Assembly: GCA_023417775.1 (NCBI GenBank)
Contig: JAEZEJ010000007.1
Coordinates: forward strand, 1 to 38,665
Direction: 5' to 3'
Origin: Actinomycetes bacterium
GTDB lineage: Bacteria; Actinomycetota; Actinomycetes; Propionibacteriales; Nocardioidaceae
DNA length: 38,665 bases
Positions 8,467 through 15,826 of the stretch are shown one piece after another. Numbering within the stretch: the first letter of the stretch is position 1; each line of letters starts with the position of its first letter. The notes beneath the pieces are model-generated. The model had not been told where the DNA came from and did no database searches. It saw only the letters and a list, made by a program, of their open reading frames with translations. The position numbers and the translations under genes are program-made.

Positions 8467-9179
8467 GCACCCCCGCCATCGACGTCTCCGGGCTGACGAA
8501 GAGCTTCGGCTCCTTCGAGGCCGTCCACGATGTCACGTTCACCGCCGAGCCGGGACGGGTCACGGGCTTCCTGGGGCCGAACGGGGCGGGCAAGTCGACC
8601 ACACTGCGCATGCTGCTCGGCCTGATCCGCCCGGACGCCGGGACGGCGCTCGTCGACGGGAGGTTCTATCGCGATCTGCCGTCGCCCGCCCGCACGGTCG
8701 GCGCCGTCATCGACATCGCGGCAGCGCATCCGAGCATGACCGCTCGCGACCACCTGCGGACGGCCTGTGCGCTCAGCGGGTTGCCGGCCGAACGCATCGA
8801 CGAGGTCCTCGCGACCGTGGGAGCCGAGGACTTCTCCGATCGCCGTATCGGCGCCTTCTCGACGGGCATGCGCCAGCGCCTGTCGCTCGCGACGGCGCTG
8901 CTGGGCGAGCCGGAGATCCTCGTCCTCGACGAACCCTCCAATGGCCTCGACCCCTTCGGCATCGCATGGATGCGGGGCTTCCTACGGGATTTCGTCGCCG
9001 ACGGCCGGACCGTCCTGCTGTCCAGCCACGTGCTCAGCGAGGTCCAGCACACCATCGACGATGTGGTGGTGATCGACCGCGGCCGGATCCGTTGGCGCGG
9101 GAGGGTCGACGAGCTGCCGGAGGACCAGGATCTCGAGACGGCCTTCCTCTCGATCCTCGACGAAGGAGCCCGCCGATGA
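8463..9179 (+). CDS. ABC transporter ATP-binding protein
   Basis: A 238-aa ATPase subunit of an export-type ABC system. Walker A GPNGAGKST is at 38-46, the signature STGMRQRLSLA at about 133-143 and Walker B ILVLDEPSNGLDP at about 152-164, followed by the switch histidine in LLSSHVLSEV. The short single-domain form with AFSTGMRQRL is typical of drug- or peptide-exporting ABC-2 systems, such as the bacitracin and lantibiotic immunity types. It overlaps both neighbours by 4 nt, so the three genes form one coupled operon. Confidence 0.93.
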   Translation: MSTPAIDVSGLTKSFGSFEAVHDVTFTAEPGRVTGFLGPNGAGKSTTLRMLLGLIRPDAGTALVDGRFYRDLPSPARTVGAVIDIAAAHPSMTARDHLRTACALSGLPAERIDEVLATVGAEDFSDRRIGAFSTGMRQRLSLATALLGEPEILVLDEPSNGLDPFGIAWMRGFLRDFVADGRTVLLSSHVLSEVQHTIDDVVVIDRGRIRWRGRVDELPEDQDLETAFLSILDEGARR

Positions 9180-9970
9180 CGGCCTTCCGGGGCGAGCTCG
9201 TCCGGCTGCTCGCGACACGGCTTCCGCTGTGGACGTTGATCGCCGCCGTCCTGTGCGGCGGTGGTCTGAGCGGGCTTCTGGCGATCACCGGCCCGGAGAA
9301 CGCGACTCCCCCGATGCCGGGCATCGACACGCCCGAGGGGGCCGGGATCGTCGTCGGGATGGGTGCGGTGACACTCTTCGTCCCCGCACTGCTCGGCACG
9401 ATCGCCGTCACCGGCGAGTACCGGCACCGGACCATCGGCACGACCTTCCTCGCCGTACCGCGGCGCGGCCGCGTGCTCGGCGCGAAGCTCGCGGTCTACA
9501 CACTGCTCGGGATTCTGTACGGTGTCGTCGCCTCGGTGTCGTCCGGCCTGGTCCTCGTCGCGTCCGCAGCCGCGCGGGGCATCGAGCTGGGCACGCCCAC
9601 GGGCGAACTCCTCACGATCCTGGCCCAGCTCGCCGTGGCCTCGGCCGTCTACATGGTGCTCGGCGTCGCGATCGGCGCCCTCGCACGGCACCAGCTGCTG
9701 GCGATCGGAGCCGTCCTGGGCTACTTCTACTTCCTGGAGTACCTGCTGATGCTGCTCCCCGGCGTCAACGCGCTGTACCCCTTCCTGCCCGGCGGGGCGA
9801 CCGCGTCGCTCACCCGCTTCACCTTCCTCGCCGATGCGCTGGCCGATCAGACGACCAGCGGCGCCGCGGCCCTCGCCTCGCCCCTGCTCGGGGCGGCGAT
9901 CCTGGTGGGGTACGCGCTGGTGGCGGCCGGGATCGCCATCCTGGTGCCGCTGAGGCGCGACCTGGCCTGA
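9176..9970 (+). CDS. ABC-2-type transporter permease
   Basis: A 264-aa integral membrane protein with about six hydrophobic segments (near 18-36, 58-80, 105-130, 145-168, 173-195 and 235-258). It partners the upstream ATPase. The ATG at 9176 overlaps the ATPase stop (ATGA). The cytosolic N-terminus MTAFRGELVRLLATR and the motif VTGEYRHRTIGTTFLAVPRR after the second helix are standard in ABC-2 permeases, where the equivalent reads E..hgTi...la.P. Substrate is unknown; the neighbouring regulator suggests an inducible toxic compound. Confidence 0.9.
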   Translation: MTAFRGELVRLLATRLPLWTLIAAVLCGGGLSGLLAITGPENATPPMPGIDTPEGAGIVVGMGAVTLFVPALLGTIAVTGEYRHRTIGTTFLAVPRRGRVLGAKLAVYTLLGILYGVVASVSSGLVLVASAAARGIELGTPTGELLTILAQLAVASAVYMVLGVAIGALARHQLLAIGAVLGYFYFLEYLLMLLPGVNALYPFLPGGATASLTRFTFLADALADQTTSGAAALASPLLGAAILVGYALVAAGIAILVPLRRDLA

Positions 9971-9987
9971 GTCTCGTCCGCATCCAC

Positions 9988-9993
9988 TACGCT
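9988..9993 (+). promoter_or_regulatory. -10 box for a leaderless transcript
   Basis: TACGCT is followed by exactly 6 nt and then a GTG start at 10000. No ribosome site precedes the GTG. The identical box and spacing occur before the tyrosine phosphatase gene and manA in this window. Confidence 0.5.
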
Positions 9994-9999
9994 GACCGG

Positions 10000-10602
10000 G
10001 TGGTGAACCCCCGACCATCGCTGACCGTGGGCCTCGGTGTCGCACTCCTCGCCGTCGGGGTGGGCGTCCTGGTCCTCCTCGCGCTCCGGCCTACCCCGGC
10101 TCCCGAGAACGCCGGTGCCGGTGTGACCTCGCAGTCGACCCCGGCAGACACGCCCCGTGCGACGACGCCGGCTCCGGCCGGCGGCACCGACATCGTCTTC
10201 ATCGGCGACGATCACCTGGAGGACTGGGCCGGCGAGGCCGCGACGGAGCTCGGCGCGGAGGCGCGGATCGAGTCCGGCGTGACGCTCTTCGAGGACACCA
10301 CGGTGGCCGACGCGCTGGAGGGCCCCGCACCCGATCTCGTGGTGCTCAGCATCGGCACCGCCGATGTCGTGTGGGCCGATGACTTCGCCTTCGGCCTCGC
10401 GCAGGCCCTCGACGAGATCGAGACGGCCTGGCCCGCGTCCACCATCGTGCTCATGCGGCCGGCGTGGGAGGACCCCGATGACCTGCAGACCGAGAAGATC
10501 GAGGGCGTCGAGCAGGCCGCCCAAGCCCGGGAGCTGACCTATCTGGACGCCCCGCCCGAGGCCGGCGCGTTCCTCGAGGCCTGGAACTCCGCCGGCCTTT
10601 AG
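10000..10602 (+). CDS. Membrane-anchored SGNH-hydrolase-like protein, probably non-catalytic
   Basis: A 200-aa protein. Residues 9-29 form an N-terminal membrane anchor or signal (VGLGVALLAVGVGVLVLLAL), then a Pro/Thr/Ala linker to about 62, then an extracytoplasmic alpha/beta domain. IVFIGDDHLEDW corresponds to SGNH block I (normally GDS), and PDLVVLSIGTADVVW resembles block III (G.ND). The block I serine is replaced by aspartate and no C-terminal DxxH is present, so hydrolase activity looks lost. The start could be GTG 10000 or 10003; 10000 fits the leaderless geometry. It converges on the BY-kinase with a 6-nt gap, which suggests a link to the polysaccharide envelope. Confidence 0.75.
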   Translation: MVNPRPSLTVGLGVALLAVGVGVLVLLALRPTPAPENAGAGVTSQSTPADTPRATTPAPAGGTDIVFIGDDHLEDWAGEAATELGAEARIESGVTLFEDTTVADALEGPAPDLVVLSIGTADVVWADDFAFGLAQALDEIETAWPASTIVLMRPAWEDPDDLQTEKIEGVEQAAQARELTYLDAPPEAGAFLEAWNSAGL

Positions 10603-10608
10603 GGCGTG

Positions 10609-12060
10609 TCAGACGGACTCGTCGGTCTTCTGCCGGCGCGCCTTCTTGTCCCTTTTGCGCTCGGCCCGCGAACCGGGCTGTGTCTCCGGACCGTAGCCAT
10701 ACCCATAGCCGTACCCATAGCCATAGCCGTACCCACCGGAGCGGCGCTTGGGCTGCGGCGACATCGTGACGATCGCGCCGCACAGTCGGGCATCGACCGC
10801 GGCGAGCCGGTCGAGTGAGCTCGCGTACTGCTCGGTGGTGGTCGCCCCGTGCCGGATGATGACGAGCGCACCGTCGGTGACCGTGGCCAGCAGCGCCGCA
10901 TCGGTGACCGGCAGCAGCGGCGGGGCGTCGATGAGGACGACATCGTACTCGGCGCGCACTCGCGCGAGCAGCTTGTGCATCTCGGCGGACTGCAGCAGCT
11001 CGGCCGGATTCGGGGGAACCCGCCCGGAGGCGAGGAAGTCGAAATTGGGCGAGATCGGCTGGATCGCATCGTCCATATCGATGCGGCCGAGCAGGATCGT
11101 GGTGACGCCGACCCCGGATTCGACGTTGAGGTACTGCGCGGCGCGCGGACGGCGCAGGTCGGCCTCGATGAGCAGCACCCGCTGGCCGCCGTCGGCGAGC
11201 ATCTGGGCGAGATTGGTGGTGGTGCTGGACTTGCCCTCGCCGGGCAACGCCGAGCTGACCACATAGGCCTTGTGGTCGGCCCCCGGGTCGACGAAGGAGA
11301 GATTGGTGCGCAGCACCCGGAAGGCCTCCATCCGGGGATGGTGGCTGGGCAGTCCACGCAGCAGCGGCTGAGTGACGGCGTCCTTGTCGTAGAAGATGTT
11401 GCCGAGCAACGGGACATCCTGTCCGGACACGCCGGTGATGTCGTCGAGCGACCGGATCCGGTTGTCCAGCACCTCGCGGAGCACGGCGAGCCCGGCGCCC
11501 AGCAGGAGGCCCAGTACGAAGCCGAGGCCGAGATTGCGCACCGGCTGCGGGGAGACCGGCGACGAGGCGACGGTGGCGCGGTCGACGATCGAGGCCTTGA
11601 CCGGAGCGTCGAGCTGGCCCTCGGGGGTCTCCAGCTCGCGGACGTAGTCGGCGAACACCTGGGCGACAGTCTGCGTCAGTTCCTGGGCCCGCTCGGCGGA
11701 GGGGTCCTGTACCGAGACCGAGAGCACGACGGTGTCGAGTTCGACGCTGGTGCTGATCTTGCTCATCAGCACGCTGGGGTCCTCGTCGAGGTTCAGTCGG
11801 TCGGCGACCCTGCGGGCGACCTCCTCACCCTTGATGAGGGTGGCATAGGACTTGACACGCTGCTGGGAGAACTGGCCGCCGGACTGGAGCTGCCCGTCGG
11901 TGGCCGTCGATGGAGTGGAGACGAACAACCGGGCCGTCGACTGGTACTGCGGTGTCGCGGTGATCGTCACCAAGGCGGCGATGGCGACCGTGAGCAGCGT
12001 CGTGACGGTGATGAGGACCCAGCGCTGGCGCAGAACGCGCAGGTAGTCCTTCAAATCCAT
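10609..12060 (-). CDS. Wzz-domain/BY-kinase fusion (capsular polysaccharide tyrosine autokinase)
   Basis: A 483-aa inner-membrane protein that sets chain length and controls export of Wzy-type polysaccharide by autophosphorylation. Residues 1-40 carry the Wzz start (MDLKDYLRVLRQRW) and the first membrane helix; the second helix is at about 177-195. The cytosolic kinase domain has Walker A PGEGKSST (273-280), Walker A' LLIEAD (297-301 region) and Walker B VVLIDAP (374-380). The tail is a tyrosine cluster of seven Gly-Tyr repeats (Y444-Y456), the autophosphorylation site region, then a basic end. The chosen ATG follows GGGAGG by 9 nt; a GTG at 12099 adds 13 residues and is possible. It is divergent from the matching phosphatase gene. 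Confidence 0.93.
   Translation of the reverse strand: MDLKDYLRVLRQRWVLITVTTLLTVAIAALVTITATPQYQSTARLFVSTPSTATDGQLQSGGQFSQQRVKSYATLIKGEEVARRVADRLNLDEDPSVLMSKISTSVELDTVVLSVSVQDPSAERAQELTQTVAQVFADYVRELETPEGQLDAPVKASIVDRATVASSPVSPQPVRNLGLGFVLGLLLGAGLAVLREVLDNRIRSLDDITGVSGQDVPLLGNIFYDKDAVTQPLLRGLPSHHPRMEAFRVLRTNLSFVDPGADHKAYVVSSALPGEGKSSTTTNLAQMLADGGQRVLLIEADLRRPRAAQYLNVESGVGVTTILLGRIDMDDAIQPISPNFDFLASGRVPPNPAELLQSAEMHKLLARVRAEYDVVLIDAPPLLPVTDAALLATVTDGALVIIRHGATTTEQYASSLDRLAAVDARLCGAIVTMSPQPKRRSGGYGYGYGYGYGYGYGPETQPGSRAERKRDKKARRQKTDESV
10691..10735. repeat. Gly-Tyr coding microsatellite at the end of the BY-kinase gene
   Basis: Alternating GGN-TAY codons form a 6-bp-period tract encoding seven Gly-Tyr units. 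Wobble positions differ between units, so the repeat is partly diverged at DNA level. Slippage would change tyrosine number in whole units without a frameshift. Confidence 0.8.
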
Positions 12061-12112
12061 GCGGAGGTGCCTCCCGAGAGATGGTCGATGCTGACTCACC
12101 CTATCCTTTCGC

Positions 12113-12118
12113 TACGCT
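12113..12118 (+). promoter_or_regulatory. -10 box for the phosphatase gene (leaderless)
   Basis: TACGCT, 6 nt, then ATG at 12125. A weak -35 match CTGACT (12091-12096) lies 16 nt upstream. No ribosome site is present. Confidence 0.5.
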
Positions 12119-12124
12119 CGCGCC

Positions 12125-12658
12125 ATGACCTTCCGGGTGTTGACCGTGTGCACGGCCAATGTGTGCCGCTCTCCGCTCGCGGAGGCGCTGCTGCGCCACC
12201 GGCTCGATCCGGCCCGGTTCGCGGTCGAGAGCGCGGGTGTCCGGGCCCTCGACGGCGGACGCACGGACCCCCACGTGGTGCAGCTGCTGACCCGGCGCGG
12301 CATCGCCACCGCGGACCTCACGCCACGGCAGCTGACGCCGGAGATCGCGCGCCAGGCGGACCTGGTGCTGACGGCGACGCGGGACCATCGAGGTCAGGTG
12401 CTCGAGGTCTTCCCCGGTGCCCTGCGCCGCACCTTCACGCTGCTGGAGTTCGCCGCGCTGGCGGGACGGGCTGAGGGCGACGACGCGGCCGCTGTGGTGC
12501 GGGCGGCGGCGATGCTGCGCAGCGAGGGCCCTGCCGAGGTCGACATCGACGATCCCATCGGGCAGCCCGATGCGGTCCACGACGCCGTCGCCGCGCAGAT
12601 CGAGGACGCCACGGCCGCCATCGCCGACCGTCTCGACCCTCAGATCGCTAGGCCATGA
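12125..12658 (+). CDS. Low-molecular-weight protein-tyrosine phosphatase (Wzb type)
   Basis: A 177-aa cytosolic phosphatase. The P-loop C9-T-A-N-V-C-R15-S is the CX5R(S) signature close to the N-terminus, and the general acid lies in the DDP motif (D142-D143). Members of this family remove phosphate from the tyrosine cluster of BY-kinases and are needed to cycle capsule export. Here the gene is divergent from exactly such a kinase, so the pairing is strong. Length is slightly above the 150-aa norm because of an insertion near 110-138. Its 3' end overlaps the convergent gene at 12648 by 11 nt. Confidence 0.92.
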   Translation: MTFRVLTVCTANVCRSPLAEALLRHRLDPARFAVESAGVRALDGGRTDPHVVQLLTRRGIATADLTPRQLTPEIARQADLVLTATRDHRGQVLEVFPGALRRTFTLLEFAALAGRAEGDDAAAVVRAAAMLRSEGPAEVDIDDPIGQPDAVHDAVAAQIEDATAAIADRLDPQIARP

Positions 12659-12983
12659 GCGCGAGACTGACGCTGTAGCCGTACTCGCCCGCCCTCGTGA
12701 CCGCGATGTGCCGCCAGCCCTGACTCTGGGCGTAATGCCCGCCGACGACCTCGGCCCGGTTCTTCGCCATGATCGCGAGCAGACGGTGGCGTCCGACCCA
12801 CTCGCCCGCGATGCTGTATCCGGCGATCGGTTCGAGGGCGATCTCGACAAGCTCGCCTCCCTGATCGGTATACCGGAGCCAGAAGTCGCCGGAGCCGTCC
12901 AGGTCCTGCCACCCTTGAGCTCGCCCCGGACTCGGGGGCACCTCACTGTGCGGCTCGACGAAGTCCACTCCCATCACACGCAT
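12648..12983 (-). CDS. Small hypothetical protein
   Basis: A 111-aa protein of unknown function. It begins MRVMGVDFVEPHSE and contains SGDFWLRYTDQGGELVEIALEP, WVGRHRLLAIMAKNRAEVV and YGYSVSLALMA, a mixed alpha/beta soluble pattern without signal or membrane segment. The open frame extends to 13190, but the proline-rich upstream part overlaps the DUF4012 start, so ATG 12983 (or 12974) is preferred. A CAGAAT box lies 7 nt before 12983, close to the leaderless pattern. No homologous family was recognised. Confidence 0.55.
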   Translation of the reverse strand: MRVMGVDFVEPHSEVPPSPGRAQGWQDLDGSGDFWLRYTDQGGELVEIALEPIAGYSIAGEWVGRHRLLAIMAKNRAEVVGGHYAQSQGWRHIAVTRAGEYGYSVSLALMA

Positions 12984-13043
12984 CGCCCCGATTCTGCCCG
13001 AGGCCACGCCGACGCGCCCGGCGAGATGGCGACGGAGAAGCTC

Positions 13044-13049
13044 TAGGAT
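13044..13049 (+). promoter_or_regulatory. Possible -10 box or ribosome site of the DUF4012 gene
   Basis: TAGGAT, 6 nt, then GTG at 13056. The element fits a leaderless -10 box, but AGGA at 7 nt could also be a ribosome site. The two readings cannot be told apart by eye. Confidence 0.35.
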
Positions 13050-13055
13050 CGACGG

Positions 13056-14831
13056 GTGACCAACCCCCTGCTTCCCCCCGCCGCACGCTCGGCTGGCCGC
13101 ATCTTCCTCTGGGTCCTGGCCGCCGTCGCGATCATCGGGGTCCTGTGTGCGGTGTGGCTGGGGGTACGGGGTTATCTGGCCTATGGGCATCTACGTGATG
13201 CCGAGCAGACGGCCCGCGACATGCGCGAGCAGATCACCGATGCCGAGGCGACCACGGCGAATGCATCGGATCTGGCCGAGGACACCGCAGCCGCACACCG
13301 GCTGACCTCCGATCCGGTCTGGAGGGCCGCGGAACTGCTGCCCTGGGTGGGCGATCAGATGAACGCGGTCGCGGAGGCCACGGCGGCGGTCGACGATGTC
13401 GCATCGACCGCGCTGGAGCCGCTGATCGAGGTCGCCCAGGACTTCTCGGTGGACGATCTGCGCCCGACCGACGGACGCATCGATGTCAGTGGCCTCGCCG
13501 GATTGCACGATGTCGCGGTGACGAGCGCCGAGCGGGTCAGTGCGGCCACCGCGCGGGTCGATGCCATCGACCGTCGTCCCCTGCTGGGCCCGGTGGCCGA
13601 GCGGATCGATGGTCTCGCCGATCAGCTGCGCGCGGCCGGCACGGGGGCGGACGCGGTGAGTCGCGCCTCGGTCCTGGCCCCCGCGATGCTCGGGCAGGAC
13701 GGCCCGCGGGAGTATCTGCTCGTCTTCCAGAACAATGCGGAGTGGCGCTCGCTGGGCGGCATCGTGGGAGCGACGGCGCTGCTGCGCACCGAGGGCGGTG
13801 CGCTGTCCCTGGAGGACCAGGCATCGTCGAGCGACTTCACCCGGTACGACGAGCCGGTCCTGCCACTCGACGAGGAGCTGCGGCAGATCTACCAGGATCA
13901 GCCCGCCCTGTGGATCCAGAACGTCACCCAGGTGCCGTCGTTCCCGTTGTCCGCGCGGCTGGCCCAGGCGATGTGGGAGCGAGAGAGGGGCGCACGAGTC
14001 GACGGTGTCATCGCCATCGACCCGGTGGTGCTCTCCTATCTGCTGGAGGCGACCGGCCCGATCTCGCTGCCGACCGGCGATGAGATCAACGCCGACAACG
14101 CCGTCTCCCTGCTGCTCAACGAGGTGTACCTGCGGTATGAGGACCCGGCGCAGCAGGACGAGTTCTTCCAGGCCACAGCAGCGGCGGTCTTCGATGCCGT
14201 GGCGAGCGGTAGCGCCGATCCGCGGGCCTTCCTGGATGCGCTGACACGCGCCACCAGCGAGCATCGCGTGTTGATCTGGAACGAGAACGAGGAGCATCAG
14301 GCCGTTCTCGATGGCACGGCATTGCAAGGGCTACTGCCGGTGACCGACGATCAGCGGACATCGTTCGCCGTGTATCTGAACGACGGCACGGCGTCGAAGA
14401 TGAACTACTACTCGCGTCTGACGACAGGGGCGAGCTGGTGCACGAACGCGGCAGGCGAGGCCGAGGCGGTGCTCGAGGTGACGCTGCGCAACGACGCGCC
14501 CGCCGATGCCGCCTCGCTCCCCCGCTACATCACCGGCGGCGGTGTCGTCGTGCCGCCAGGCATGACGCGCACGGTCGCCTACCTGTATCTGCCCGAGGGC
14601 GCGGAGATCGTGTCGGCGACGGATTCGAGCGGTGCGGGCGTCGGTCGCGGCAGCGACAGCGGGCGTCAGGTGCTGACGTGGGAGACGAGCCTCGCCCCAG
14701 GTGAGGAGGCCTCGGCGAACGTGCGGGTGAGCGCCCCGTACACGAACCGGCTGGATGTGATGGCGACGCCGACGGTGAGCGGCGCGGCGCAGACGGCGGC
14801 TCCGAGCTGCGGCACCGTCGAGGCCGACTGA
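13056..14831 (+). CDS. DUF4012 domain-containing membrane protein
   Basis: A 591-aa protein with one membrane helix at about 16-37 (IFLWVLAAVAIIGVLCAVWLG) and a large extracytoplasmic part. The first 180 residues are helical (LRDAEQTARDMREQITDAEATTANASDLAEDTAAAHRL), then the DUF4012 core appears: REYLLVFQNNAEWRSLGGIVGA, followed by the WIQNVTQVPSFPLSARLAQAMWER region and VDGVIAIDPVVLSYLLEATGPI. The family is common in actinobacterial exopolysaccharide loci; its function is not established. Placement next to the BY-kinase and phosphatase fits that context. The start is GTG; an in-frame alternative was not seen nearby. It converges on the sigma factor gene with a 21-nt gap. Confidence 0.9.
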   Translation: MTNPLLPPAARSAGRIFLWVLAAVAIIGVLCAVWLGVRGYLAYGHLRDAEQTARDMREQITDAEATTANASDLAEDTAAAHRLTSDPVWRAAELLPWVGDQMNAVAEATAAVDDVASTALEPLIEVAQDFSVDDLRPTDGRIDVSGLAGLHDVAVTSAERVSAATARVDAIDRRPLLGPVAERIDGLADQLRAAGTGADAVSRASVLAPAMLGQDGPREYLLVFQNNAEWRSLGGIVGATALLRTEGGALSLEDQASSSDFTRYDEPVLPLDEELRQIYQDQPALWIQNVTQVPSFPLSARLAQAMWERERGARVDGVIAIDPVVLSYLLEATGPISLPTGDEINADNAVSLLLNEVYLRYEDPAQQDEFFQATAAAVFDAVASGSADPRAFLDALTRATSEHRVLIWNENEEHQAVLDGTALQGLLPVTDDQRTSFAVYLNDGTASKMNYYSRLTTGASWCTNAAGEAEAVLEVTLRNDAPADAASLPRYITGGGVVVPPGMTRTVAYLYLPEGAEIVSATDSSGAGVGRGSDSGRQVLTWETSLAPGEEASANVRVSAPYTNRLDVMATPTVSGAAQTAAPSCGTVEAD

Positions 14832-14852
14832 CACCTCCGGCGGGCCGCGGGA

Positions 14853-15734
14853 TCACGCCAGCCGCACGTCGAACGCGCTGCAGAGGCGATCATCGCCAGC
14901 GAGCACGTCGATGCGCGCGATCCGGTCACGGCCGAACTCGATCACGTAGATCGCGTGCACGACGCCCTCGGTGACGTAGGCAGCCGCCGGACGGCCGTCG
15001 ATCCAGACGAGACGCGCCAGCTCCGCTCGGCCGGCGAACACCCGCGCGACCGCATCCGCACCGCGGACGCCGGCGACCAAGGAGGGCGCGCCATGATCTG
15101 CCCCGGCGGCGGCGAGGGCGACGGCATCGGCATCGCTGCGCAGCTCGATCTCGGGATCGAGCAGTTGCAGGAGGCCACCGAAGTTCCCCTGACGTGCGGC
15201 TTCGAGGAAGGCTACGATCGCGGTCTCCTGGCGGGAGCGGACCGCCGCGGTATCGACGTCGCGAAGGCGGGCGCGAGCCCGGGACGCGAGCTGCCGAGCG
15301 GCGGTCGGCGTCCGCTCGACGATCGGCGCTATATCGGCGTATCTGAGTCCGAAGACATCGTGGAGCACCAGCGCGAGGCGCTCGAGCGGGCCGAGCGCAT
15401 CGAGCACCACCTGCATCGCAACCGCGAGATCGGCGGCGACCATCGCGGTCTCCGATGGATCCGCCTCGACGCCCAGCGGGACGTCGCCGGCTTCGTCCTC
15501 CCGCCGCCTGGCGTCTTGGCGGATCAAGTCGATGCACACGCGCGACACGACAGTCGTCAGCCAGGCGTCGAGGTTGTCGATCTCGTCGGTGTCGGCGCGC
15601 TGGAGACGGAGCCACGTCTCCTGCACGGCGTCATCGGCGCTCCATGGACTCCCGAGCGTGCGATAAGCGATCGCGTACAGCTTGGGGCGGTAGGAGACGA
15701 ATCGGCTCGTCACATCGTCCAGCGTGTCCGACAC
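14853..15734 (-). CDS. ECF41-type RNA polymerase sigma factor (SigJ-like)
   Basis: A 293-aa extracytoplasmic-function sigma factor. Region 2 is LYAIAYRTLGSPWSADDAVQETWLRL and NLDAWLTTVVSRVCIDLIRQ; region 4 contains LGPLERLALVLHDVFGLRYADIAPIVERTPTAARQLASRARARLR. A SnoaL-like C-terminal domain (about 190-293) with WIDGRPAAAYV and DVLAGDDRL matches the extension that marks ECF41 and replaces a separate anti-sigma factor. GTG 15734 is chosen because AAGGGGA lies 6 nt upstream and the protein then begins SDTLDDVTSRF; the open frame runs to 15812. It is divergent from an FAD-linked oxidase, a neighbour type expected of this group. Confidence 0.9.
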   Translation of the reverse strand: MSDTLDDVTSRFVSYRPKLYAIAYRTLGSPWSADDAVQETWLRLQRADTDEIDNLDAWLTTVVSRVCIDLIRQDARRREDEAGDVPLGVEADPSETAMVAADLAVAMQVVLDALGPLERLALVLHDVFGLRYADIAPIVERTPTAARQLASRARARLRDVDTAAVRSRQETAIVAFLEAARQGNFGGLLQLLDPEIELRSDADAVALAAAGADHGAPSLVAGVRGADAVARVFAGRAELARLVWIDGRPAAAYVTEGVVHAIYVIEFGRDRIARIDVLAGDDRLCSAFDVRLA

Positions 15735-15757
15735 TGCCGTCCCCTTCCGCGCCGCTT

Positions 15758-15784
15758 CGTCACATGTCGTCCGGCTCGAACGAC
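15758..15784 (+). promoter_or_regulatory. Candidate ECF41-dependent promoter of the FAD oxidase gene
   Basis: CGTCACA (15758-15764), 16 nt, CGAC (15781-15784) resembles the reported ECF41 promoter TGTCACA-N16-CGTC with one mismatch in each box. It points toward the oxidase gene and leaves a leader of about 35 nt. Confidence 0.4.
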
Positions 15785-15826
15785 TCCTGGGTGAATGACC
15801 GTCCGGTATCACCCGAAGGAGTCCCG

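Noticed and set aside
12061..12099. GTG start at 12099 for the BY-kinase
   Set aside because: An AGGA-like site exists, but the family start MDLKDYLRVLR is at 12060 with a better GGGAGG site; kept only as an alternative.
10849..12474. 541-codon plus-strand open frame opposite the BY-kinase and running into the phosphatase gene
   Set aside because: It is a compositional shadow of the kinase; the kinase and phosphatase have full catalytic motifs.
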